Assembly (NCBI GenBank): GCA_025357355.1
Contig: JANXPK010000413.1
Span: 1-5,997, forward strand
Length of the DNA: 5,997 nt
Origin: Rhodobacterales bacterium
GTDB taxonomy: Bacteria > Pseudomonadota > Alphaproteobacteria > Rhodobacterales > Rhodobacteraceae
Reading direction: 5' to 3'
Under the pieces are notes generated by a model. That model was not told the DNA's origin, did no database searches, and saw only the letters and a program-made list of their open reading frames with translations. The position numbers were made by a program, and so were the translations under genes. The stretch's first letter is position 1; each line of letters begins with the position of its first letter. This document shows, piece after piece, positions 1 through 5,997 of the stretch.

Positions 1-1353
1 TTCAAGGGCGGCAAGTTCAATTTGCAGATCGGCCTCAGCCTCGGGGCTCAGGAGGGCCGGCTCCACCGTGGACGGCGGCAGGTCGGCGGCGTCAGCGACG
101 GGCGGTTCAGCGACGGCCGGCGGGGGCGCAGCGGTGTCAGCCACAGCCGTAGCCTCGGGTTTCGTGTCAAGACGCCGAACCTTGATGACACGGGCCCGGG
201 CGCGTTGAATTTTTTCCAGGCCGACCGGGCTGCCCGGCGCGACCGCAACCTCGGGTTCGGCGTCAATGTTGTCACCTTGCGGCGAAATTTGATCAGTTTG
301 ATCGGAATTTGCGTTCAATGCTGCCAGAGGTTCCACCTCACGGGCGTCAGCCGGAGCTTCAGCTTCGGGCGCCGCAGCCTCGTCTTCGTCGCCAAGATAG
401 GCAGCGTCGTCGATAACCGGAACCTCGGGTTCAACCGCATTGGGGGTCGCGCCATCGAGTATTGCAAGATCATTCACATCAGATTGATCGAAATCCTCGA
501 TCTCAGCGTCAAATTCGGCAGGGGTCGCGTGATCTTCCGGCAACGCCTCGGCACTGGCGAGGTCGCTCGGGGCGGAACTTGCCATATCCTCCGCAAGCTG
601 ATCGTCCTGGGCGATCAGACCGGCCAGCGTTTCGCGCAGCGACGTCATTGCGTCGTCGGATGACTGCGGGGCCGGGGCGGCTGCGACCTGATCGACCGGA
701 GCGATCATTTCGGCCGGAACTTCCGCGACGACTTCGGCCACAGGCGCAAATGTCGGGGCTTCGGGTGCGGCAACGACGGCGGGTTGCTGATCGGAAATAT
801 TGCTTGATCTGATCGGAGCGGGGGCAGGCGTCACCACAGGCTTGGCAGGAGTTTCAGCATCCTGGTCTTCGGCATAGGCCTGAACATCGGCAAAACGGCT
901 GCTGATATCGCCGAGCGAAAAGGCCGCCGGGGCCGGGCTGATGATTTGAGCCTGAGCGGCGCGAAGACGAGACAGCCGCGCGGCGGCAGATTCGACGGCC
1001 TGGCTGGCCTCGGCCGCACTGGCAAGGGTCGGCGAAGTCTGGACCACGACCGGGGCGACATGGGTCATGCCGGGCATCGTCACCCGGGGTGGCGATGCCT
1101 CTTCAGCGCGGAGAACCACCCCGTTGTCTTGAATTTTCGCTTCGACCCGGCGCTGAATCTCGTGCTCGGCAATCCGGTGCAGCATGGCGGCGTCCGGGAT
1201 CGGCGGTTCGGCCCCGAAGTAGCGGTCATCGGCGGCCAGATCGCGGAAATATTCGGCAATCGCCCGCATCGTGTTGAAAGGATCGTCAAACCCCTCCAAT
1301 GTGCAGGAGAAGGTCCCGTAGGAAACCGTAAGAATCTTACTTGCACCGTTCAT
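1..1353 (-). CDS. Hypothetical Ala/Pro/acidic-rich protein, partial (3' end outside window)
   Basis: The frame is open without a stop from the ATG at 1353 to the window edge, giving 451 residues. Residues 1-85 look like a compact domain of normal composition, beginning MNGASKILTVSYGTFSCTLEG and running through FDDPFNTMRAIAEYFRDLAA to a helical, charged stretch ending near VVLRAEE. From about residue 86 the protein becomes low in complexity and rich in Ala, Pro, Glu, Asp and Val, which suggests a long disordered linker. A basic patch, EKIQRARARVIKVRR (380-394), interrupts it. No signal peptide, membrane segment or enzyme motif is visible. I recall similar proteins in Rhodobacterales, with the same N-terminus and an RVIKVRR patch, annotated as hypothetical or as 'chemotaxis protein CheA'. 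No histidine kinase or HPt motif is seen here, so I do not adopt that name. The start is chosen because the conserved-looking N-terminus begins there; only a weak purine-rich stretch (AGAAAG) precedes it. It is divergent from the thiamine pyrophosphokinase gene. Confidence 0.85.
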   Translation of the reverse strand, partial: MNGASKILTVSYGTFSCTLEGFDDPFNTMRAIAEYFRDLAADDRYFGAEPPIPDAAMLHRIAEHEIQRRVEAKIQDNGVVLRAEEASPPRVTMPGMTHVAPVVVQTSPTLASAAEASQAVESAAARLSRLRAAQAQIISPAPAAFSLGDISSRFADVQAYAEDQDAETPAKPVVTPAPAPIRSSNISDQQPAVVAAPEAPTFAPVAEVVAEVPAEMIAPVDQVAAAPAPQSSDDAMTSLRETLAGLIAQDDQLAEDMASSAPSDLASAEALPEDHATPAEFDAEIEDFDQSDVNDLAILDGATPNAVEPEVPVIDDAAYLGDEDEAAAPEAEAPADAREVEPLAALNANSDQTDQISPQGDNIDAEPEVAVAPGSPVGLEKIQRARARVIKVRRLDTKPEATAVADTAAPPPAVAEPPVADAADLPPSTVEPALLSPEAEADLQIELAALE

Positions 1354-1496
1354 CGGATGCTCGCTTTCTGCCAAACTCGATACAATTGACCATGTCGTGG
1401 TGAATGTTCGAATCCGTGGACAAAACAGGGTGATTTGAAGGATTGATTGTGTCCCCCGAACCGATGGATTGCCGTAATTGAGAGAACAGTATCGGC
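1354..1496. promoter_or_regulatory. Divergent intergenic region
   Basis: These 143 bases separate two genes transcribed away from each other, so both promoters should lie here. I looked for sigma-70-type boxes on both strands and found only weak partial matches, none with a good -10/-35 pair. No clear operator repeat or riboswitch-like element stands out; in particular I did not recognise a TPP riboswitch ahead of the thiamine pyrophosphokinase gene. The right end carries a purine stretch, GAGAGAA at 1480-1486, about 10 bases before the ATG at 1497, which is an acceptable ribosome-binding site for that gene. Confidence 0.45.
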
Positions 1497-2174
1497 ATGA
1501 ATGAGGCGATTGTCCAATCAACTGCGGGGGTGACTCTGGCTGGCGGGGGCGGTTTTTCCCTAAAATTGCTGGAGATTGCGCGCGCGTTGGCCCCGACCTT
1601 GGTCGCAGCCGATGGCGGAGCGGACCGTTTGCTGCGGCTCGGGGCCGAACCCGAGGCGGTGATCGGTGATTTCGATTCGATTTCGAAACAGTCGCAGGCG
1701 CGGCTGGCCGGGCGGCTGTTTCCAATTTCGGAACAGGCGACCACCGATTTCGACAAGGCCCTGCGCTCGGTCGTGGCCCGTTTCGTGCTGGCGATCGGGT
1801 TTTCGGGCGCGCGGCTTGACCATGGCCTTGCGGTTCTGAACGCTTTGGTCAGCCATCGCGACAAGCGCTGTCTGGTGCTGGGCGGGCATGACGTGACGTT
1901 TCTTGCTCCACGCGCGCTGACCTTGCGCTTGCCCGTCGGATCGCGACTGTCGCTGTTTCCGATGGGGCCGGTGGAGGGCGAAAGCCAAGGGCTGCGCTGG
2001 CCGCTTCAGGGGATCAGGTTTTCGCCGGCGGGGATGATCGGTACGTCGAATGAGGTCACGGCACCGGTCGTCACGCTGCGGTTCAGCGCCGATCTGATGC
2101 TGGTCATATTGCCTCGTTCGGCAGTGGTGACGGCATTGGATGCCTTTGGGCTTGCCGGTGTTCGTGGCGGATGA
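1497..2174 (+). CDS. Thiamine pyrophosphokinase (thiamine diphosphokinase)
   Basis: This 225-residue cytosolic enzyme should transfer pyrophosphate from ATP to thiamine to give thiamine diphosphate (EC 2.7.6.2), the cofactor of transketolase and the 2-oxoacid dehydrogenases. The family's motifs appear in order: VAADGGADRLL (36-46), IGDFDSIS (56-63), TTDFDKAL (82-89), GFSGARLDH (101-109) and GTSNEV (182-187), with the acidic residues of the first three expected to bind metal and nucleotide. An N-terminal Rossmann-like catalytic domain occupies roughly residues 10-135, and a C-terminal beta-rich thiamine-binding domain follows, with GLRWPL at 165-170. Length is normal for the family. The ATG at 1497 is preceded by GAGAGAA. 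The gene symbol differs between lineages (thiN, tnr3, TPK), so none is given. Its presence implies use of salvaged free thiamine, since the usual de novo bacterial route ends with ThiL instead. The last 23 codons overlap the convergent transporter gene. Confidence 0.93.
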   Translation: MNEAIVQSTAGVTLAGGGGFSLKLLEIARALAPTLVAADGGADRLLRLGAEPEAVIGDFDSISKQSQARLAGRLFPISEQATTDFDKALRSVVARFVLAIGFSGARLDHGLAVLNALVSHRDKRCLVLGGHDVTFLAPRALTLRLPVGSRLSLFPMGPVEGESQGLRWPLQGIRFSPAGMIGTSNEVTAPVVTLRFSADLMLVILPRSAVVTALDAFGLAGVRGG

Positions 2175-3039
2175 TGTAAAGGCCCGATCCGACGATCAGC
2201 GCGATCCCGGCCCAGGTCAGCCCGTTGGGGAACGTGCCCCAGATCGCATAGCCCAGAAACACCGCCATCGGCAATTCGAGATAGTGCAGCGGGGCAAGCG
2301 TTGCAGCGGGGGCGTATTTCATCGCCACCGTCATGCACAAATGGCTGACAGCGGCCCAGAACCCGACACCGAACAGCCAAAGCCAATTCAGAGCGTCGGG
2401 CTGAACAGGATCAAGCTCGGCTATCCCCGTGCCGTTGAACAGCCACAAAAGCGGCAGACAGATCAACATGCCCGCAAGCGAGGTATGCAGTTGCATGGTC
2501 ACCGGATGGACGCGGTTCGACATCGCCTGCGTCGCCATTTCGTAGAACGAAAACGTCAGGGCGCAGCCCAGCGGGAACAGCGCGACCAGGCCGTAATGGT
2601 CCAGCGACGGTTGAATGACCAGAAGGGCGCCGCCAAAGCCGACGATCGAGGCGATGATGCGGGTCTGTCCGATCGGGTTGCCAAAGATGATCTTGCCCAG
2701 AAACATCAGGATGAACGGCATGACGAAGACAATGGCGATGCTGTCGGCGATGGGCATGAACTGAACCGAGGCGACAAAACAATAGGTCGACAGCATGAGG
2801 CAGATGGCGCGCGCCAAAAGCAGCCCCAGGTCACCGGGCGCGGCCCGCCAGTTCAGCCGCATGATCAGGATTACCGGCAGCATGCAGGCGCCCTGGAACA
2901 CAAAGCGCATGGCGGTTATCTGGCCGACCGGAATGGCGGTGGTGGCCAGTTTGGAACTGGCGTCGAGCAGGGGGGCGAGGATGCAGAACGCGACCATCAA
3001 CAGGACGCCGCGAAGGGGGGATGCGAGGTACATTCCCAT
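2104..3039 (-). CDS. EamA/DMT-superfamily transporter (RhaT/RarD-like)
   Basis: This 311-residue inner-membrane protein has about ten hydrophobic segments, roughly at 11-26, 35-60, 72-93, 98-116, 126-144, 149-167, 182-201, 218-240, 245-268 and 274-291. They form the duplicated EamA domains of the drug/metabolite transporter superfamily. The family's typical stretches are visible in both halves: SVQFMPIADSIAIVFVMPF (91-109) with GFGGALLVIQP (134-144), and YAPAATLAPLHYLELPMAV (242-260) with GIALIVGSGLYI (278-289). The C-terminal 20 or so residues are polar, Pro/His/Arg-rich and probably cytosolic. The substrate cannot be read from sequence; relatives export or import amino acids, metabolites or S-adenosylmethionine. 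Two ATGs lie close together (3039 and 3033) and neither has a clear Shine-Dalgarno sequence. An in-frame TGA near 3117 with no other ATG between limits the start to these. The 3' end overlaps the thiamine pyrophosphokinase gene by 71 bases, but that does not by itself indicate thiamine transport. Confidence 0.9.
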   Translation of the reverse strand: MGMYLASPLRGVLLMVAFCILAPLLDASSKLATTAIPVGQITAMRFVFQGACMLPVILIMRLNWRAAPGDLGLLLARAICLMLSTYCFVASVQFMPIADSIAIVFVMPFILMFLGKIIFGNPIGQTRIIASIVGFGGALLVIQPSLDHYGLVALFPLGCALTFSFYEMATQAMSNRVHPVTMQLHTSLAGMLICLPLLWLFNGTGIAELDPVQPDALNWLWLFGVGFWAAVSHLCMTVAMKYAPAATLAPLHYLELPMAVFLGYAIWGTFPNGLTWAGIALIVGSGLYIIRHEHRQAQRHPMPSPLPNEAI

Positions 3040-3289
3040 CGGATAAAGACGGAAGGTGAGGGCGTCGCCGCTGAAAACGACGGGCGATGGCGCTAAAATG
3101 CGGCCAGCGCGCGATCATGTGAACAGGGGCCACAGCCGGACTTCTGGTGCAAACCAAATGACGGGCGCAGGCTTGCCTCGTGCTTCGCAAGATCGTCCAA
3201 CCGGCGCAAACTCGACACGAATAGAAGAACCTGTCACAAGGATAGTATTCGGACAGATGAAGCGCATTCTATATTCGCGGAGCAGAGGA
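3040..3289. promoter_or_regulatory. Divergent intergenic region before the acyltransferase
   Basis: These 250 bases lie between the transporter and acyltransferase genes, which are transcribed away from each other. The plus-strand reading frame of the acyltransferase stays open back to 3056, but its translation here is Arg/Ser/Thr-rich with no membrane segment or family motif, so I treat it as non-coding leader. The right part, from about 3210, is locally more AT-rich and contains TATATT (3270-3275) and TAGTAT (3243-3248), both resembling -10 boxes, but neither has a convincing -35 partner at the right distance. No terminator hairpin, repeat or RNA gene is evident. Confidence 0.4.
3279..3282 (+). 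promoter_or_regulatory. Ribosome-binding site deciding the acyltransferase start
   Basis: GGAG lies 7 bases before the ATG at 3290, a standard Shine-Dalgarno spacing. The nearest in-frame ATG upstream, at 3257, has only an AAGGA 14 bases away, and the ATG at 3056 would add 78 residues with no recognisable family sequence. This is why 3290 is preferred. Confidence 0.6.
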
Positions 3290-4366
3290 ATGACCGAAAG
3301 GTCAATCGGGGCACCTTCAGTCGTTCCTGTTCGCCCCGTTGCATCTGCGAGCAGAGCCCATCTTCCGGTGCTTGACGGCGTGCGCGCCGTGAGCATTGCG
3401 CTTGTCCTCGCCGGGCACCTCTTGCCTCTTGGGCCAAAGTCTCTCGCATTGAACGGCACCGTGGCAGAGCTTGGGATGGCGTTGTTCTTCTGCCTTTCAG
3501 GTTTCCTGATCGTAAGCTTCCTGGAAGCCAAGCCCGATGTACTGGAATTCTCGGTGCGCCGCATTTTCCGGATTGTTCCCGGGCTTGCCTTGTTTCTTGT
3601 AATTGCCATCGCGGCGGGTGTCGGAGTTTCGTTGCGCTCCGCCCTCATCGACCTCAGCTTCACTGCGAATTACAACTATGACGGGCTGGTTGAAGGCGTG
3701 ACCAGTCATCTTTGGTCGCTTTCCGTCGAAATGCAGTTTTACATGGCGATTGCCATGATTGTGCTGGCATTCGGTCGGCGCGGGCTTTGGCTTGTACTGA
3801 TTGCAGCGCCCATCGTGACCGCGTTGCGTATCCAGGCTGGCGCCTATGTGAACATCAACACCCATCTGCGGGTCGATGAGATTCTGTCCGGCGGCATCCT
3901 TGCCTTGTTCATCCACCGCCAGTCACCATCCTTCTCCCTGAGCCTGAGGCCCAGTTTAGCTACGGCCGGGATTGCGGCGCTGGGCGTACTTTGGTTGCTT
4001 TCGGCCAGAGACTCTGCTGGCCCAATTGCCTACGCCAGGCCCTATCTGACCGCGGCGCTGGTCGGGGCACTGCTGATCGGGCCTTTCCCCGGATTGCAGA
4101 TGCTGTTGTCCCATTGGGTTTTGAGGTACGTCGCCAACATTTCCTATGCGCTTTACCTTTACCATCCTTTGATGTCTTCCGGACCGCTCGGCGGATACGG
4201 GACCGTCACCACCTATCTGGTCAAGCGTCCGATCACCGTGCTGCTGACATGGGGTGCTGCGCATGTGTCGACGTATTATTGGGAGAGGCCGTTCAGTGAT
4301 TTCGCCCGCGGGCGGCTGATGAAATTGCTTCGCCGGCGGGGACCGATCAACAGTTCGGAACATTGA
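3290..4366 (+). CDS. Acyltransferase 3 family (OafA-like) membrane protein
   Basis: This 358-residue integral-membrane protein belongs to the Acyltransferase_3 family (PF01757), whose members move acetyl or other acyl groups onto O-antigen, exopolysaccharide, peptidoglycan or lipid at the inner membrane. The hallmarks occur in order: LDGVRAVSIALVLAGH (28-43), whose final His is the expected catalytic residue; FFCLSGFLI (66-74); RRIFRIVPGL (90-99); LWSLSVEMQFY (141-151); ISYALYLYHPL (284-294); and a terminal WERPF (331-335). Repeated hydrophobic segments between them fit the family's roughly ten membrane helices. Length is typical. There is no SGNH domain at the C-terminus, so it is the simple membrane-only type. 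No glycosyltransferase or polysaccharide genes are nearby, so the acceptor cannot be inferred. Several stretches counted by hand are near 52-54% GC, below neighbouring genes, hinting at acquisition by transfer. The start at 3290 follows the GGAG at 3279-3282; a start at 3257 would add 11 residues. The 3' end overlaps the serine ammonia-lyase gene by 20 bases. Confidence 0.9.
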   Translation: MTERSIGAPSVVPVRPVASASRAHLPVLDGVRAVSIALVLAGHLLPLGPKSLALNGTVAELGMALFFCLSGFLIVSFLEAKPDVLEFSVRRIFRIVPGLALFLVIAIAAGVGVSLRSALIDLSFTANYNYDGLVEGVTSHLWSLSVEMQFYMAIAMIVLAFGRRGLWLVLIAAPIVTALRIQAGAYVNINTHLRVDEILSGGILALFIHRQSPSFSLSLRPSLATAGIAALGVLWLLSARDSAGPIAYARPYLTAALVGALLIGPFPGLQMLLSHWVLRYVANISYALYLYHPLMSSGPLGGYGTVTTYLVKRPITVLLTWGAAHVSTYYWERPFSDFARGRLMKLLRRRGPINSSEH

Positions 4367-5726
4367 CAGCCAAGCCACCCAGCGAGGTTTCCTTGTACTT
4401 TTCATGCATGTCGCGGCCGGTCTGGCGCATTGTCTCGATGCAGACGTCCAGGCTGACCAGATGCTGGCCATCGCCGCGCAGCGCCAGCGACGCAGCCGAC
4501 ACCGCCTTGATCGCCCCGAGCCCGTTACGCTCGATGCACGGCACCTGCACCAGACCGCGCACCGGATCGCAGGTCATGCCGAGGTGATGCTCCAGGGCGA
4601 TCTCGGCCGCATTCTCGATCTGTTCAGGCGAGCCACCCAGCACGGCGGCAAGGCCTGCGGCGGCCATGGCGGCGGCGGAACCCACCTCGGCCTGACAGCC
4701 GCATTCTGCGCCAGAGATCGAGGCGTTGTGCTTGCAAAGGCCGCCGATGGCCGCGGCGGTCAGCAGAAACTCCCCGATCCGCGCCGAAGACGCGCCCGGC
4801 ACATGGTCGAGGTAATAGCGCAGCACCGCAGGCAGCACCCCCGCCGCCCCATTGGTCGGCGCCGTCACCACCTGGCCACCAGCCGCGTTTTCTTCGTTCA
4901 CCGCCATCGCATAGAGGCCCATCCAGTCGTTGATGGTATGCGGCGCCGTCATGTTCAGGCCGCGTTCGGCCATCAGCGCATCGTGAATGCCCTTGGCCCG
5001 CCTGCGCACCTTGAGACCGCCCGGCAGAATGCCCGTCCCCTCCATCCCGCGCGAGATGCAGGCGTTCATCACCTCCCACAACCGGGCAATCCCGGCGTCT
5101 ATCTCGGCGGCGGTGCGGAACTTCAGCTCGTTGGTGCGTTTCATCTGGGCGATGGTCAGGCTGGATGCCTTGGCCATTTCCAGCATTTCGGCAGCGGTCT
5201 CAAATGGATAGGGCACATCGGCGCGGGCGCGGGCTTTCTTGCCGCCAGCCTCGGCCATCTCGGTCGCCGTCAGCACAAAGCCACCGCCGATCGAGTAATA
5301 GGTCTCTTCCATTATAACGTCGCCCTGCGCGTCGGTGGCTTTCAGGATCATGCCGTTGGCATGACCGGGCAAGGCAGGGCCATAGTCAAAGACCAGATCG
5401 CGCTTGGGGTCAAAGCTTAGTGGCGGCAGGCCCGGCGGGGTGACCGTTTGCGTGGCGTGAATGGTTGCCAGCGTGGTTTCGGCCTTTGCCGCGTCATAGG
5501 TGGCGGGCGCGAACCCCGCAAGACCCAGGATCGTCGCCCGGTCGGTCGCATGCCCGACCCCGGTAAAGGCCAGCGAGCCATGCAGCGAGCCCCTGACCCC
5601 CTTGGGATGGAAGGGCGAAGCGCGCAGAAGTTCGAGAAAGCGGGCTGCGGCGACCATCGGACCCATGGTATGGGACGACGACGGGCCAACGCCCACTTTG
5701 AACATGTCGAAGACGGACAGGAACAT
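4347..5726 (-). CDS. sdaA: L-serine ammonia-lyase, single-chain iron-sulfur type
   Basis: This 459-residue cytosolic enzyme should convert L-serine to pyruvate and ammonia (EC 4.3.1.17) using a [4Fe-4S] cluster rather than pyridoxal phosphate. It carries the two domains in the single-chain order: an N-terminal beta-type domain, about residues 3-160, starting with FDMFKVGVGPSSSHTMGP and including TGVGHATDR (55-63); and an alpha-type catalytic domain, about 185-455. Visible key features are H19 and H59, proposed catalytic histidines by analogy to the Legionella enzyme, TAPTNGAAGVLPAVL (288-302), and likely cluster ligands C344 (in ECGCQ), C386 (in GMTCDP) and C397 (in QVPCIERN). The protein ends in a cysteine, C459. 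Length is normal and no key residue is missing. The ATG at 5726 is preceded by GAGG at a spacing of 6. It follows a glutathione S-transferase gene by 8 bases and is probably in its operon. The tail codons overlap the convergent acyltransferase gene. Confidence 0.96.
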   Translation of the reverse strand: MFLSVFDMFKVGVGPSSSHTMGPMVAAARFLELLRASPFHPKGVRGSLHGSLAFTGVGHATDRATILGLAGFAPATYDAAKAETTLATIHATQTVTPPGLPPLSFDPKRDLVFDYGPALPGHANGMILKATDAQGDVIMEETYYSIGGGFVLTATEMAEAGGKKARARADVPYPFETAAEMLEMAKASSLTIAQMKRTNELKFRTAAEIDAGIARLWEVMNACISRGMEGTGILPGGLKVRRRAKGIHDALMAERGLNMTAPHTINDWMGLYAMAVNEENAAGGQVVTAPTNGAAGVLPAVLRYYLDHVPGASSARIGEFLLTAAAIGGLCKHNASISGAECGCQAEVGSAAAMAAAGLAAVLGGSPEQIENAAEIALEHHLGMTCDPVRGLVQVPCIERNGLGAIKAVSAASLALRGDGQHLVSLDVCIETMRQTGRDMHEKYKETSLGGLAVNVPNC

Positions 5727-5732
5727 GGGCGA

Positions 5733-5736
5733 CCTC
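5733..5736 (-). promoter_or_regulatory. Ribosome-binding site of sdaA overlapping the upstream stop codon
   Basis: On the minus strand GAGG (5736-5733) lies 6 bases before the sdaA ATG and shares two bases with the TGA stop (5737-5735) of the glutathione S-transferase gene. This arrangement is typical of translationally coupled operon neighbours and supports 5726 as the sdaA start. Confidence 0.65.
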
Positions 5737-5997
5737 AGGCGGGATGGGTGAAGATGGTAGGACCAAGCCCCTCGGCCTGCGCACAGCGCAGCGCGGCAGG
5801 CCGGGTTTCAAGGCTGGCAAGCACGCGGTGCAGCGCAGGTGTGTCAGTGCTGGGGAAATCGTCGGCAATCCAGCGCATCAGCACGGCAAGGTAATAGCCC
5901 AGGATCGAAGGCTGCTGGTCCGACAGATAGGACGGGCGAGACTGCGCGACCCCGTCAAGGATCGCAAGGAAATTGGCCATCCTGGCGCGGGCGTGGG
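5735..5997 (-). CDS. Glutathione S-transferase, C-terminal part (5' end outside window)
   Basis: Only the last 87 codons are present; the frame stays open to the right edge. The visible sequence is the all-helical GST C-terminal domain, with the family's usual pattern: a helix with MANFLAILDG, then SILGYYLAVLMRWI, followed by TPALHRVLASLETRPAALRCAQAEGL. The closing 'ETRPA...A..EGL' pattern is where GSTs end. The thioredoxin-like N-terminal domain, which binds glutathione, would lie beyond 5997, so the class and substrate cannot be judged. The internal ATG at 5980 is not a likely start, because a GST of about 200 residues needs over 100 more upstream. The gene sits 8 bases ahead of sdaA on the same strand and is probably co-transcribed with it; a functional link to serine breakdown is not evident from sequence. 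Confidence 0.82.
   Translation of the reverse strand, partial: HARARMANFLAILDGVAQSRPSYLSDQQPSILGYYLAVLMRWIADDFPSTDTPALHRVLASLETRPAALRCAQAEGLGPTIFTHPA

Noticed and set aside
247..432. A 12-base repeat (AACCTCGGGTTC) at 247-258 and 421-432, itself a small inverted repeat
   Set aside because: On the coding strand both copies read Glu-Pro-Glu-Val in the low-complexity region, so repeated peptide composition with biased codons explains them better than a binding site.
22..812. Plus-strand open frames (213 and 116 codons) across the left end
   Set aside because: They are antisense shadows of the minus-strand Ala/Pro/acidic-rich gene, which is open without a stop over 451 codons and has a coherent composition and a recognisable N-terminus. 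The plus-strand translations are Arg/Gly-rich with no family features.
1..1353. Naming the first gene cheA
   Set aside because: No HPt, dimerisation, kinase or CheW-like motif is visible; the name seems to be a transferred database label.
2104..3039. Transporter as a thiamine importer because it adjoins thiamine pyrophosphokinase
   Set aside because: The genes are convergent and not co-transcribed, no thiamine riboswitch was recognised, and the DMT family is too broad in substrates to support it.
2140..3096. Plus-strand 318-codon open frame opposite the transporter
   Set aside because: Its translation is Arg/Gln/His/Asp-rich and repetitive in the way antisense frames of GC-rich membrane-protein genes are, while the minus strand encodes a clear ten-segment EamA protein.
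3248..3275. A possible promoter with TTCGGA (3248-3253) and TATATT (3270-3275)
   Set aside because: The -35 match is poor and the start of transcription would fall at about 3282, inside the ribosome-binding site of the acyltransferase, leaving almost no leader.
4404..5420. Plus-strand 338-codon open frame opposite the serine ammonia-lyase
   Set aside because: It is the antisense shadow of sdaA, whose motifs are complete; the shadow is His/Arg/Gly-rich with no recognisable domain.

Overview
This is a GC-rich chromosomal window from what looks like an alphaproteobacterium, most likely of the Rhodobacterales (Paracoccus/Rhodobacter/Roseobacter type). That placement rests on base composition, on the style of the proteins, and on the first gene, whose N-terminus resembles a protein I remember as typical of that order. 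No ribosomal RNA or other decisive marker is present, so it is an inference.

Layout, left to right. (1) 1-1353, minus strand: the first 451 codons of a large Ala/Pro/Glu/Asp-rich protein of unknown function, whose 3' end lies outside the window. (2) 1354-1496: a short divergent intergenic region. (3) 1497-2174, plus: thiamine pyrophosphokinase. (4) 2104-3039, minus: a ten-segment EamA/DMT-family membrane transporter, convergent with and overlapping the kinase gene by 71 bases. (5) 3040-3289: a second divergent intergenic region. (6) 3290-4366, plus: an integral-membrane acyltransferase of the Acyltransferase_3/OafA family. (7) 4347-5726, minus: single-chain L-serine ammonia-lyase (iron-sulfur type), convergent with and overlapping the acyltransferase by 20 bases. 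(8) 5735-5997, minus: the C-terminal part of a glutathione S-transferase, upstream of and probably co-transcribed with the serine ammonia-lyase.

The genes do not form one pathway. They are housekeeping or accessory metabolic genes in alternating orientation: cofactor activation (thiamine diphosphate), solute transport, surface polysaccharide or lipid acylation, and serine catabolism to pyruvate. The only probable operon is GST-sdaA, with an 8-base gap in which the ribosome-binding site overlaps the upstream stop codon. Both convergent junctions overlap in coding sequence, so neither has room for a separate terminator between the genes.

I found no mobile element, tRNA, rRNA, CRISPR array or defence system, and nothing I would call a new biological system. 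The items most worth a second look are the low-complexity protein of unknown function, the overlapping 3' ends, the mildly AT-richer acyltransferase, and the C-terminal cysteine of the serine ammonia-lyase.
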